From Mixophyes australis (lineage: Eukaryota > Chordata > Amphibia > Anura > Limnodynastidae): a DNA stretch of 64,000 nt. The notes under the pieces were generated by a model. That model was not told the origin of the DNA, made no database searches, and saw only the letters and a program-made list of their open reading frames with translations. The position numbers and the translations under genes were made by a program. Of this stretch, positions 38,181 through 49,143 are shown piece after piece. The stretch spans positions 35,806,335-35,870,334 of the forward strand of contig JAVHZZ010000003.1 of NCBI GenBank assembly GCA_036250195.1, written 5' to 3'. Each line of letters opens with the position of its first letter. Positions within the stretch are counted from its first letter, which is position 1.

Positions 38181-39085
38181 TTGCATCACTTGCAAACTTT
38201 TAACATTCACATATGTCTGGATGTAACTTACAGATTGTAGGTTTGAATCCTAACAAAAATGTAAAAATGAGCTTTCCTACCTAAAATCCTCTAATTGGGT
38301 AGGACAAAATACTGGAATAATTCCTGATACTTGAAATAGAATTTGTAGGCTTAATAGCCAGTTGGAAGACTCAGTCATGTCTTTTAGTGCCATTTTGCAG
38401 AGTTGTAAAACTTTCACAATCCATAACAACATTTCTTACCATGGAATCAATTATTACATTCCACTATTTGATTTCAATGTTACAGATGATAAAAGTGGAA
38501 TAATACTGGAAAAATTCCTGATAAAATACCGGAGTGACTCCTCATATTTCAAACAGGACTTCTAGCCAAACTTGGCATTAGGAATACTCAGACATGTCTA
38601 TTTTTGCCACTTTGACAATCCATAGCAATATTTCTTTCTATGGAATCAATTATTTCACTCCACCATGTGATTTCATTGTTACAGATGATAAAAGTGGAAT
38701 AATACTGGAAAAAAATTTGATAAAATGCTGGAGTGACTCCTCTTATTTCAAACAGGACTTCTAGCCAAAATTGGCATTTGGAAGACACAGACATGGTTAT
38801 TTTTGCCATTTGGCAGACAGGTTGTGAATATCTGACACTCTTTTTGAAATTTGTATTAATGGAAACATTTTTTCAATCCACCACTTGAACCCATTGTTAC
38901 CGATAATAATTGAAGAAATATGTCTGTGACATTCTTCTGTGTCTCACTCAACCAAGAATCCAACTGTCAATCAGTAATAACAAGCTTTGAGCTCCTACTC
39001 GGTACCAACCTCTATCTTGTCTGCTACTTTTCTGCCATCAACCTGTACCTGTATGTGTTAAAAAAGAAAACTTACTACCAACAGG

Positions 39086-39171
39086 GGCTCTGTGGCGCAA
39101 TGGATAGCGCATTGGACTTCTAGTATGTTGTAGTTATTCAAAGGTTGTGTGTTCATGTCCCACCAGAGTCA
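39086..39171 (+). tRNA. tRNA-Arg(UCU), damaged T arm, last copy
   Basis: The T stem reads GTGTG and the loop TTCATGT, which damages the B box. The rest is consensus. This is the final copy before the array ends. Confidence 0.6.
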
Positions 39172-39376
39172 TTGCATCACTTGCAAACTTTTAACATTCA
39201 CATATGTCTGGATGTAACTTACAGAGTGTAGGTTTGAATCCTAACAAAAATGTAGAAATGAGCTTTCCTACCGAAAATCCTCAAATTGGGTAGGACAAAA
39301 TACTGGAATAATTCCTGATACTTGAAATAGAATTTGTAGGCTTAATAGCCAGTTGGAAGACTCAGTCATGTCTTTT

Positions 39377-40479
39377 CAGAGGCTCTGAAGAAATCACTAG
39401 GCAGGTGATGAAACGCGTCAGGTGATCTGGATGTTCACTGAGCCGCTGGATAGCACTATTCCATGACCCAGCTCATATCCCTAGTAGATTTTTGGAGGTT
39501 GCCTTTTTTTGAGCCATATCATCACTATACAATTGGTGCCACGATTGTGCTAGCTGCTAATTTACCATTTACACGGATTGCCGTCTTCACCTGCATATCT
39601 ATCACGGAGGTCCCGGAGTTCATTCTGGGTATGAGGTGCGTGCGCATACAGACCACAATACGGGACTGAGTATCGGACCAGGTCTGTATTGCGCTTTCTA
39701 CTCAAGCAGTTTAGCGACTTTGATTTCCATTCAGGAGTGGCGGTTTTCTCATTGTGACATATATGGCATATTCTCCTCCATACTACATGTGTTAGAAGCA
39801 TTGAAGTGGGGTTCACCATCATCGCGGTGACGTATACTTTCCACCATTAATGTGGCCACACTTATTTTGAAGCTCCACTTCATGATCTTCCACGGGGTCA
39901 TTGGACATTAGTATCTATTTGATGTGGGACATTTAGCTGGTTCTCTTTAGGAGTGATTGATTACATGGTTCATCAGCCTTATTGATGGTCAACACAGTCG
40001 GTTCATCTGATTTTTTATATGTCAAGTTGTTATCCACTGGCCAGTGTTGCTTATTTTAGGGTTCATTTTTAAATAAAGTGTTTATATACATTTATTATCC
40101 ACGGATGGTTGTATATTGATTGTGTTTATCAGTCATCAGCGCTGTTTTCTGTTGTGTTGTAGAATTTCAGTAGTGCTTTAGAATAAGTGAGACAGGTGGG
40201 TACTACTCAGAGCAATCTGCTAAGTCTGGTCTGCAGACAGTAGGGAGGATATTTTTAAACTTTATCTCTACCTGCTACCTACATAACTTTCTAATCCAAG
40301 AGGTGCAGAGAACACATGGTAAGAAGTGGTATTACTGAGATGTGGGGTTACTCTTTAAATTCATTTAAAAGGCATTTATTATGCATTTGGCAGAATATAT
40401 GTGAGGTTTATTTTGACTTACTTTACAACTCTCAACTTTGCTTTCTCATCCTTCAGGCTGTTACAGTGTAACTAATCTG
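39377..40479. other. Array flank, no gene recognised
   Basis: The array stops inside subrepeat A after TCAGTCATGTCTTTT. The flank opens with CAGAGGCTCTG and holds GAAACGCGTCAGG, a phrase I associate with dispersed frog repeats (from memory). Sequence further on includes AATAAAGTG near 40074. No convincing coding frame, tRNA or transposon end was found. Confidence 0.5.
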
Positions 40480-41831
40480 ATCCATCTCATATCCTAATCT
40501 GATCCATTTCATATACTACTGACTCTCATGCTGTCTTGCTTCTCTTCCCCCTGATCCCCCTCCTAATACCCCTGCAACCTTCAACCACTCATTTGCTAGT
40601 CCATCTTCTCTCTTTCTATCCTTCCACTCTTACTCCCTTAGTCTTTCACCATATCTCCTTGCTCCCATCCAATACCCAGCCATCATATCAGTCCCAGATC
40701 CAGCCCACCAGGCCCACCAGAAAGCCTGCCTACCTTATCCAAATCTCACAACTTCCCTCTCTCCCTTTCTCCTGTGCACTCTGGAATTCCAGATCCATCC
40801 ACAATAAACTGCCCTCTATCCACGATCTCTTCATTTCCAACTCTCTTAACCTTCTTGCCAACACAGAAAACTGGCTTTCTTCCACTGCTGCTCTCTTCTA
40901 TTGGAGTTTCTCTTTCACCCACTCCATTAGACCTGATGACTGTCCGGGTGGTAAGGTAGTCATACTCCTAGCTCGCAATTATACTTTTCTTGTCATCTCC
41001 CTTGAGCTCTCCCTTTCTCCTCCTTTGAAGTCCACTCTAACCATCTCTTTTACACATCCATCACCGTGACTCAGTCATCTACCACCCCCTAGACCCCCTT
41101 CCCAATTTCTTGATAATTTTGCTACCTGTCTTCCCCACTTTCTCTTCTCAGACCTCCCCTCCATCATCTTAGGTGACTTTAACATTCCCATTGACAACTA
41201 CACTGACCCAGCGTCCATCAAACTTCTTGCCCTTTCTTCCTCATTTGTCTTCTCATAATGGACCTCTGCCCCCATCCACTGCCACAGTCACTCCCTTGAC
41301 CTTGTCTTCTCCCATCAATGTGCTATTTCTGACTTCTCCAACTCGACCTTTATAATCTCTGCTCACTATCTCTTCTCTTTCATTCTTTCCCCGTCTCCTG
41401 CACTTTCCCCACACAAAAATCAATTCTTATTAGATGCAATGTTGATGCTTTTGATCCTGCTATTTTATCTTCCCTTCTTGAAACTCTCTCCGCTCCCCTC
41501 TATCTATCCTGGCCTGCCCCAACCAGGCGGCATCCCTCTACAACCACATCCTCACCACCGCTCTTATGTCTGCTGCCCCCACCTCTTCTGTCCACCTTCG
41601 CTGTTCTAAACCCCAACCTTGGCACTTCAAATTTACCTGGTTTCTTTAAAAATGCACACTTACAGCCAAACGCCACTGGAGAAAATTTAATTCCTGGGCA
41701 AAGTTCCTTCATTTCAAGATCATCCTCTCATTGTACAGTTCCTCCCTCGCTAAACAATCCTTCATCAAGTCTCTCATCTCTTCATATTCCTCCAATCCCC
41801 GCCACCTATTTGCCACTGTGGCAGGTCTAAC
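40480..41831 (+). mobile_element. LINE (L2/CR1-like) segment 1, endonuclease part, decayed
   Basis: Translation gives a LINE apurinic-type endonuclease: WNSRSIHNKLPSIHDLFISN, then NLLANTENWLS, then in a shifted frame after 41160 LGDFNIPIDNY, the family's GDFN motif. Several frameshifts and stops separate these blocks, so it is dead. Its 5' end is uncertain. The strand follows the reading direction. It continues after the insert at 41832-42415 in the reverse-transcriptase part. Confidence 0.8.
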
Positions 41832-42415
41832 AAAATGACTGAAACCCTGTTTTGTTGTCTATACTTTCATGTGTGTATTACTTTAAATGCTTGTATAACC
41901 AAGTGATTTCACAATACTTATATAACCAGTGGTTTCGCAATGCTTATATAATCAAGGTCAAACCAGAGATGTCTTCACATATTCAGCTATGGTGGTGTCT
42001 CTGTGCCTACTGCACATGCTAAAGCTTTTTATCAATAGAGAACCAATAGAAAGTCAAAAAAATCATGTTTATACCTTATATGCAAATGATTTCAGGGACT
42101 CCTTGTTTCCTGGTCAATAAAAGCAGGAAACTGCGACATAACTCAGCTTGGACTACTGCAGGAGTGCCAAGCATGTCTGCGTTGTTTCCAGTTTCTTCAT
42201 CCTAGCTTTCTAAAGGAAAGATGGGGCAAAAGGATAATCGGTGAACACATCTACTGGAACAAATAATCTATTGGCAGCAACTAGGTATTTTCTTATATTT
42301 TCTCTTTGTATTTTATCTTCTCTTTGTATTATATTTACTCTTCATATTATATCTTTCACAAAATAAACGATACACTTGTTTGACAGTCTATGGGTCACGT
42401 GTTATTAATACTCTG
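41832..42415. mobile_element. 584-bp LTR-like insertion inside the LINE
   Basis: The LINE sequence breaks after ...TCTAAC and resumes at TAACCCG, so TAAC (41828-41831 and 42416-42419) may be a 4-bp target duplication. The insert has three imperfect repeats of about 27 bp with TATAACCA-like cores (about 41888-41965), a TATA-like stretch, and AATAAA near 42362. This fits a retroviral-type solo LTR, but clean TG...CA ends are not seen, so the class is a guess. Confidence 0.45.
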
Positions 42416-43465
42416 TAACCCGAACCTACTATTTTCCACTGGGAACAGCCACTTTCAACACACTCCTTTTCCTCTCCCTCCCGTTCCATCCTCCCTTACT
42501 GCCACTGGCTTTGCCTCCTTTTTCACTTCAAAAGTGAGACCCTCAGACACGAGATCTCCTCCCATCACTTTTCTACCACCCATACCACATCATCCTCCTC
42601 TCCCTCCAGCCACCACCTTGTGTGCTCCTCCCGCCCCACTATGGGTGATGAAGTCCATTGTCTTATATTATATCATTTCCCCTTTAACCTGCTCCCTCTA
42701 TCCCATACTCTCTCATCTCCTTAGCTCCCTCTTCCCTTCTGCCTGCTTCCACCTTGCTCACCTCTTCAATCTATCCCTCTGTACCGGCATCTTCCCCTCA
42801 CTCTTTAAACATACTGTTGTCTCACCCATTCTAATAAAAAACAATCTTGACATCACCTCACTCTATAGCTACTGCCCCATTTCTCTTCTCCTCTTTGCCT
42901 CCAAAATAATTTAGCAGCATGTCTATAATAATCTCACCAGCTACCTCTCTGACAGCTCCCTTCTTGATCCTTTCCAATCTGGCTTCCGCCCCCTCCACTC
43001 CGGAGAAATTGCCTTGACCAAAGTCACCAACGATCTTATCTCGGCCAAATCCAGGGGCTAATATTCCCTACTATCCTCCTGGACCTCTCTGCAGCTTTTG
43101 ACACTATGGATCACCCTCTCTTACTGCACACCCTTCCCACCATTGGCCTTTCTGACACCATCCTTTCATGGTATATCTCCTACCTCGCCAACCGCTCCTT
43201 CTCTGTTTCTACCTCTAATTCCTCCTCCCCCCATCAATCCTTTCCATAGGAGTCCAACAGGGTGCAGTCCTTGGCACTCTGATCTTCTCTCTGTACATCT
43301 TTTTCCTGGGTGAAATCATCAGTCCTTTCAGCCTCCAGTATCACTTCTATACAACACTCAACTCTACCTCGCATTTCCTGATCTATGATCTTTCCTTCTC
43401 TCTCGGGTGTCCAGTTGCGTCTCCACCATCTCCTCCTCTATGTCCTAACGCTTTTTCAAACTTAA
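42416..43465 (+). mobile_element. LINE segment 2, reverse transcriptase part, decayed
   Basis: Reads SSLTATGFASFFTSKV, then [20 protein letters not shown], a hallmark of L2-like reverse transcriptase. GVQQGAVLGTLIFSLYI follows, equivalent to the GxPQGSVLGP motif. The expected YADD catalytic box is replaced by a non-catalytic sequence, and frames shift repeatedly. Ends exactly at the solo LTR. Confidence 0.85.
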
Positions 43466-45079
43466 TGTCACGGGCACTAGGAGTCTTTGCCCAGGATATC
43501 ACCAGATGATGGTCTTACCAGAGTAATCTAGCTGGTACTATGGTTCTCTGGTAGCAGGGTGACAACGGAACAAGAGAAACAGCAGATGGTGAGAGAATGC
43601 TCGAGGAAAGTCTATGACTAGCAGCAACTGGTAATGAGTAGATGAATGTACACGAGGAACCAGATGGACAAGGAACGTGAGGAAAGTCAGTGGTCTGCGT
43701 ATAGCAAGTTGTACCACTACTATAGTGAGGAGGAATGTCCAGGAGTAGCGAGGAGGTAGTGAGAGTCAGCGGTCTGCGTATAGCAAGTTGTACCACTGTC
43801 TATAGTGAAGGAATGGAATGCAGGTGAAAGTAGGTAACGGGGAAGTCAGTGGTCTGCGTATAGCAAGTTGTACCACTGCTTATGTGAGAGGATACTTGAA
43901 ATTGGTGTCACAGGGAACAGGAGTCAGTGGTCTGCGTCAGCAAGTTGTACCACTGCTATATATATGTGAGGAGGGGCACGAGGAGATGAATGTAAAGCAG
44001 AGTATACACGGGGCACACAGAACTTGATCCCACGATGATATCCACAATACAACGATAACTGACAAGCACTGCTTGAAGTATACAAAGTCACAATAGCTAT
44101 CCAGGCAATAGGAAACAAAGTCAATGGTAACAATAGCTTCAGTGGATAGGAGACTCCGGAGGAGAACACAACTCAGTCCAGATGGATATGCAATACACAA
44201 GCAAAGTCAATGGAAAGTATGCATACCGCGGTTCAGGAGAGCAGGCTGTCAGAGAGACGTGCAGGGATACCTGAACGGCTGAAGGCCAGCAGGAGGAGAG
44301 ACCACTGGAGGGTGGAAGCGGTAATCAGGTTGGTGCAGCGCACGGCAGGTAATCCAGAATCAACGAAGCAATACTCAGGAAGCAGTAGTAAGTGGAACTG
44401 GAAACATGAAGAACACGGGAGAGTTGAGGCTGTCTGGTATCCAGTAGTAGTGGTGGAGGCAGCGGAGAGCTGACACGATAAACACAGGAGCGTTGAGACG
44501 ATCAGGAACTCTGTAGTAGTAACGGAGGCAGCGGAGAACTGACACGATAAACACAGGAGCGTTGAGACGATCAGGAACTCTGTAGTAGTAACGGAGGCAG
44601 CGGAGAGCTGACACGATAAACCCAGGAGAGTTGAGACGATCAGGAACTCTGTAGTAGTAACGGAGGCAGCGGATAGGAATCAGCTGAGTGCAGGCACGAT
44701 GAACACAGGAGAGTTGAAACGAACAGGAGTCCGGTAGTAATAGCAGATAGGAATCAGCTGAGTGCAGGCACGATGAACACAGGAGAGTTGAAGTGGTCTG
44801 GAAACCACAATAGCAGTACACAGGAATCAGCAGGAGCTGAATACACGAGGAACACAGGAACACCTTCAGAGGCTCATGGGGAATGAGACTCCAAGATCAG
44901 GCAACCAGGTAATGATCACAGGTGGTTTAAATAGGGAGGGTTGCCTGATCATCCAATCAATTAAAAGCAACAGGAACTGAAGGTTTGATAAGGGCTGCAC
45001 ATGCGCAGACCCTCAGGATGGTGGACGGCCACGGTACCTGAACACAGGAGAAATGGCACTCACAGTCCGGTGAGTGACA
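43466..45079 (-). mobile_element. Solo LTR of the gypsy family seen at 57408-63151
   Basis: Begins TGTCACGGGCACTAGG and ends GTGAGTGACA, like the LTRs of the full element. It is flanked by CTTAA on both sides (43461-43465 and 45080-45084). The LINE reads straight through when it is removed (FKLN then MAKTELIV). At 1614 bp it is shorter than the other LTRs and clearly diverged. Strand is given as the transcription direction inferred from the full element. Confidence 0.93.
44465..44672. repeat. 69-bp tandem repeat inside the solo LTR
   Basis: Three copies begin at 44465, 44534 and 44603, each holding GTTGAGACGATCAGGAACTC. The full-length LTRs carry a related array with a 78-bp period at the matching place. 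Confidence 0.9.
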
Positions 45080-45659
45080 CTTAACATGGCCAAAACTGAA
45101 CTCATTGTCTTCCTTCCATCAAAAGTCTCCTCCACTCTTTACGTATCTATCAGTGTCGACAACACCACTATATCCTCTGTTCCCCAACTTCGCTGCCTGG
45201 GTGTCATTTGTGACTCCTCCCTCTTTAGCCTTCCCCACATTCAATCTCTTGCCCAATCCTGTTGCATCCAGCTTCGCAACATCGCTCATATCAGACCGTT
45301 CCTCTCCCAGTATGCCACCAATTCTCTTTTCCACTCACTGATCATTTCTTGTCTTGACTACTGCAACATTTTCTTTACTGCCCTCCCTTCTCACTCTTCT
45401 TTGATCTATACTTAATGCTGCAGCTTGACTTATAATTCTCTCTCACCGCTCAACAGCAACCTCCCCTCTCTGCAAAGCCTTACAATGGCTCGCCTTCTCC
45501 TACAGAATTCTCTTCAATCTCCTTACCCTCACATAGAAGGCTCTCTCCAGTTGCTCCCTACATCTCAATACATACTCCCTCTCACCCTCTCAGGTTGACC
45601 AATGACATTCGCTTTTGCTCCCCTCTGGTAAACACATCTCATTCGCAATTTTAAGATTT
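45080..45659 (+). mobile_element. LINE segment 3, C-terminal reverse transcriptase part
   Basis: An open stretch of 113 codons (45074-45415) reads MAKTELIVFLPSK, then LRCLGVICDSSL, then LRNIAHIRPFLS and SCLDYCNIFF. These match the conserved tail of L2/CR1 reverse transcriptases. It is followed by sequence related to the extreme C-terminus, then cut by the element at 45660. Confidence 0.88.
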
Positions 45660-45727
45660 TGTCATGATGTGTCTCCCTATAGGATAATGCTTGTCCTGAA
45701 GCGCCAGTTCTAGCCGCCTTTCCTGAG

Positions 45728-46271
45728 GTGTCAATTCCAGCCGTCTGTTTTGAGGCGCCAGTCTCTGCTGCCAGTCCAGAAGTGCCAGTTTCGGCCACTT
45801 GTCCCAAGGTACAAGCTCCTGTCGCCTATCCAGATGTGCCAGTCTCTGCCTCCAGCTCCAAGTTACCAGTCTCTGCCCCATTCCGAGGTGCCATCCAGTT
45901 CAGAGGTGACAGCCTCTGCCTCCTGTTCCAGGGTACCAGCCTCTCCCTTCAATTCCGAGGTACCAGCCTCTACTTCCAGTCCAAAGTCTTCTCCTATTGT
46001 CTTCAGTTCTGAGTCTCCTACCATTGTCGCTAATCCTGAGTCTCTAGCCACTGTCTTCGGTCTTGAGCCTCCAGCCTCTGCCTCTGCCTCTGCACCCGAG
46101 TCTTCTGCTTCTGTTTCCAGTTCCAAATCTTCAGCTGCTGCCTCCAGTTCCAAGTCTTCAGCTGCTGATTACAGTTTTGAGTCTTCATCTGCTGCCTCCA
46201 TTTCCGAGTCGCCAGCCACTGCCTCCAGTTTTGATTCGCCAGCCGTCTTCTGCCAAGGGTGTCCTGCCTGA
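45728..46271 (+). repeat. Degenerate Ser/Pro/Val-rich short repeats in the gypsy-like element
   Basis: Runs of CCAGTC/TCTGCC/TCCAGTT-type words encode PVSA-, PASA- and ESSA-like phrases for about 170 residues. They probably form a spacer before gag or come from slippage. The antisense frames that are also open here are by-products. Confidence 0.6.
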
Positions 46272-46677
46272 GTCCCCAGAGTCGTGTGTTCAACCCGAGC
46301 TGACCAAGTCTCGTGCTAAACCAAATTCATCTTCTGTTACAGACTTCCTACCATCTACCTTCAATGGGGATATCCAGTCATTTAATACTCTTATAAAATG
46401 TTGTATATCTTATTTTCCATCAGTACCTGACTTTCTATATACCCAAAGAAAGCAAGTGTATTGCCTGTTATCCAACTTTACAGGAAAAGCTCTGGAATGG
46501 GCAAGTCACTTTATTGGGACCAGAGAACCTATTCTTTCTGATTTGCAGCTTTTTGTGAGACAGTGTTCAAAGAATTTGCTCCAGCACTTGTCAATCATAC
46601 TCCCTGTCTTCTATGCCATCTTCTTTGTCTCCAGTTACCCAAGCCTTGGAGTTGCCTTCATTTTCTATTCAATTTGA
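46272..46677 (+). pseudogene. gag fragment of the gypsy-like element
   Basis: The frame reads FLPSTFNGDIQSFNTLIKCC, then FTGKALEWASHFIG. This matches the retrotransposon gag core, in which a [FY]xGD phrase is followed about 50 residues later by a GxALxWA phrase. The frame is lost shortly after, and no protease or polymerase follows before the 3' LTR. Confidence 0.75.
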
Positions 46678-46880
46678 ACAACCCTGTGTCTCTAATAAGA
46701 CTCATAAAAAGAAAGCAAAGTAGAAGAAGAAAGGGACTTCTGGATCTCAACTCTCTGGCGTACTTTCTGTACCTTTTCCGTCCTTAGACGAGGACTTTTC
46801 AGCTACATGTCCAATTTTGGACTTACGACTCTGACTGTTTCGACCTTTCCAGGTAATTTGGGCATCTGGATTCCGCCTTT

Positions 46881-46890
46881 AAAGGGGGGG
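46881..46890 (+). other. Polypurine tract of the deleted gypsy-like element
   Basis: AAAGGGGGGG lies four bases before the 3' LTR start TGTCATGATATG, the usual place of the plus-strand primer. It sets the element's plus orientation. Confidence 0.75.
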
Positions 46891-46894
46891 TTAC

Positions 46895-47409
46895 TGTCAT
46901 GATATGCCTTAAGCTGTTCTGCAGCATCTCCCTATAGGATGCTGCTTGCCTTCTGCAGCTCCTGTTTATTTAGAACTGTGTTAGTCTTGCCGTGGTTGTG
47001 TACCTTTAAGCCGCCAGAGGTGCTGCTCTTCCACTATGGACATTTTCACTCACTAGAAGGAGTTAATCTCTGCTCCTCGTTAATGGTACACCTGTGTCTC
47101 TCATTAGTTATGTCTGTTCCTTCCCATGTACCATGCTGGTCATTGTTGTTGCTATGTGTTCCTTGTTGTGCTGTTACTTGTAGTTCTCCCGGTGCACCTG
47201 TTCTCAGGAATTTCTACAAACCACCTGTTCACCTGCATAAGCCTTTTCCTGTTATCTGCCTTCTGCGTCTCCGTGCAATCCCTGTGCTATATCTACACCA
47301 TCCGGTTTGTACCTTACTGCATTTTCTGGAAACATATCTATAATAAATATTGTGTATTTCACCATATTCTGGGCTTCTTAGCTGTGATTTTCTGCATTGA
47401 AATGTGACA
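46895..47409 (+). repeat. 3' LTR (515 bp) of the deleted gypsy-like element
   Basis: Starts TGTCATGATATG and ends AATGTGACA, with inverted TGTCA/TGACA ends. It contains ATAATAAATATT near 47338 as a possible polyadenylation signal. Confidence 0.85.
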
Positions 47410-48310
47410 GATTTCTCTCGTTCTCCCCACCACTGGAGAGATCTCCCTGATTCTCCCAGACTTCCCCCTTGCCTGTATAGCTTCAAAATGACATTGAAAA
47501 CCCACCTGTTCATAATAGCCTACCAGTCCTCTGCTTAGCCATTTCACCATGTAGTATACCTCACTCTTTTCATCCTCCATCTCTCCCACTGTTTCTTCTT
47601 GCCCTCAGATCCCCTTACACTGGCTCACTCCCATGTGTCAAGCGTTTGTCTGTCCCTTTCCCTTTAGATTGTAAGCTCTAGTGAGCAGGTACCTCTTCCC
47701 TCCTGCTCTCACTACCTATAACTTTTGCTCACCAGCTGCACTGTGCGCCTCCTCCCTTTTTCTTTCTGCCCCCTGACACCATTCCTCTATTGTATTTGCA
47801 CCTCTTTCAGTGGTTCTAAATCTGTTAGTTGCGCCCACGCTAATGGGCACAAGTTTCAATTTGCTCTGAATACACTCCTTGCCAGGGCCGGATTTACCAC
47901 TAGGCAACCTAGGCAATTGCCTAGGGCCCAGCAGTCCCCAGAGGGCCCTCCCAGGGCCGGTGGTGAGACCAACCTTTAAAAATGAGCCTCTACTTATGGG
48001 CCAGTGCTATGTGCTTGACCCCCTGGGCTAAAGTCTGCCAGCCAGCCCCTGAATAGGGGTATATGTTATGCTGAAAACTATAGTGCTATGGATTTTTTCA
48101 GGGAGGGGGCCCCAACCCAGTATCTTGCCTAGGGCCCCATGAGGTCTAAATCTGACTCTGCTCCTTGCACCCCATTACCCATCCAGGGTATCAGAAGCTG
48201 TGTTGAGAGTTGTAGTGTTATTTGTTTACTATGTTGTACTGTTGTTTGTCCTATGTAGGGCACTGCGGAGCACATGTGACGCCCTATTAATAAAAGTAAC
48301 TAATAATGAT
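47410..48310 (+). mobile_element. LINE segment 4, 3' end and tail
   Basis: Resumes with TTCTCTCGTTCTCCCCACC and carries the L2-like 3' phrase GATTGTAAGCTCTAGTGAGC near 47667. It ends in a decayed GCACTGCGGAG...TAATAAAAGTAAC tail at about 48260-48310. Interrupted by the MITE at 47883-48160. Confidence 0.8.
47883..48160. mobile_element. hAT-like MITE, 278 bp, TSD CTCCTTGC
   Basis: Ends CAGGGCCGGATTTA and TAAATCTGACTCTG form imperfect 14-bp inverted repeats. CTCCTTGC occurs on both sides (47875-47882 and 48161-48168), and an 8-bp duplication with CAGGG ends is the hAT signature. A perfect 18-bp palindrome, CCTAGGCAATTGCCTAGG, lies at 47908-47925. There is no coding capacity. Confidence 0.9.
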
Positions 48311-49019
48311 ACATGATTTATACAAACTCCGTATTTGATAACTGTCAATATGGTTTGTCAGAGGTATAGGACACACGGTGAGATTGGACAATATCCAGAA
48401 AATAATGCAAACTGAATGCTTTGAAATGACTATTATTATTATTATTATTATTATTATTAAGCATGCTATGTTTTGTTATGTATGTTTTTTGTTGTTATTG
48501 TTTATGTTTTTATTGAGATAAAAAAAAATTATAGGCATATGCCATTGTCCATTTTTCTGTGAGTCAATTTTGCAATTATTATCTATAGTAACTAAATTTT
48601 AAAGGTAAAATAATACAGATCATGCTCATATTCAATTGTTTTTGTTTAACATCTCTGTAAATAATTTGCAAAGGCCAAAATGTTGAATATACAGAATTTC
48701 AATTTATCTAAGTTGCTCCACTAGAGGGCGGCAAAACATTACCATATTTTTGTCTTTCACTGTTCTTTGGCCATCAGGGAGAAGATATCAATGGTAATAA
48801 GTCCATTGCTAAAAATATATATATTATTTCTTTCTGTTTCGCAGCCTGTCTGAAACCAATCAGTTAATTTAAATAGCAACAGTGACTGCTATATAATTGA
48901 TAATTTTAGGGCTGCTGGTTTCCTTTCTCCTCCTTGTCACCAGAGAATCACAGGCTATTAGCAGCCACAGGTGACCCAAGAAGTGCAGGGAGTGCTCATA
49001 AAATGTTTCTGTGATGGGG
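48311..49019. other. Non-coding stretch with a trinucleotide run
   Basis: Contains a pure ATT/TTA run of about 30 bp near 48430-48460 and AT-rich DNA. The CTCF-like motif at 48718 is listed separately. No gene is seen. Confidence 0.6.
48718..48731 (+). promoter_or_regulatory. CTCF-like motif
   Basis: CCACTAGAGGGCGG fits every position of the vertebrate CTCF core CCASYAGRKGGCRS. Occupancy cannot be judged from sequence. Confidence 0.5.
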
Positions 49020-49143
49020 TTTGTTAGGGGTAGCAGAATGTAAAAGGGGAGCTCCACTGGGGCAGGGACTGATGTGAGTGAGTTTTCTGTACAGCGCTGC
49101 GGAATCAGTGGCACTATATAAATAAATGATGATGATGATGATG
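49020..49143 (+). mobile_element. LINE/SINE 3' tail, 5'-truncated
   Basis: GGGGCAGGGACTGATGTGAG, then CAGCGCTGCGGAATCAGTGG, then CTATATAAATAAATGATGATG. The same tail occurs inverted at 52504 and, decayed, at the end of the LINE at 48260. Confidence 0.75.

Larger units (their letters stand above)
1..39376 (+). repeat. tRNA-Arg(UCU)-bearing satellite array, ~987-bp unit
   Basis: Head-to-tail tandem array open at the left edge. Taking the tRNA 5' end as unit start, 41 starts are seen from 392 to 39086, with spacings of 987 (canonical), 990/991, 984-986, 954, 907/908, 792 and one of 1383 bp. Each unit holds, in order: a tRNA-Arg gene, a T4 terminator, a lone B-box-like motif, subrepeat A, subrepeat B, a diverged partial subrepeat C, and about 330 bp of unique sequence up to the next tRNA. 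Copies are nearly identical, with most variants shared by sets of units. Short open frames occur on both strands in every unit but look like satellite artefacts. What the array does is unknown; it could be a tRNA gene cluster, a structural satellite, or both. Confidence 0.97.
45660..47409 (+). mobile_element. Deleted gypsy-like element with TSD GATTT
   Basis: Bounded by GATTT at 45655-45659 and 47410-47414. The left end keeps only the first few tens of bases of an LTR (TGTCATGATGTGTCTCCC) before a deletion into the coding part. The right LTR is complete. Between them are a Ser/Pro-rich degenerate repeat region, a gag fragment and a polypurine tract. It splits the LINE between segments 3 and 4 and belongs to a different family from the element at 57408. 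Confidence 0.88.

Noticed and set aside
226..39123. Recurrent small open frames (about 60-124 codons) on both strands of the satellite
   Set aside because: They follow the repeat unit, overlap the tRNA on one side, are open on both strands, and subrepeat differences are mostly residue-changing. No start context or domain supports them.
1..39376. CRISPR-like or rDNA-like array
   Set aside because: Units of almost 1 kb with no short repeat-spacer pattern and no rRNA-like sequence; the recognisable gene is a tRNA.
41832..42415. Assignment of the insert to a named retrovirus family
   Set aside because: LTR-like signals are present but clean TG...CA ends, a primer-binding site and coding sequence are absent, so no family can be named.
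44375..44863. 162-codon antisense frame in the solo LTR
   Set aside because: It encodes repeats of one phrase (CLRYYYRVPDRLN) produced by the 69-bp tandem repeat. It is not a known retrotransposon protein.
43466..45079. An independent gene region between LINE pieces
   Set aside because: The ends, CTTAA duplication and similarity to the LTRs at 57408 and 61388 show it is a solo LTR.
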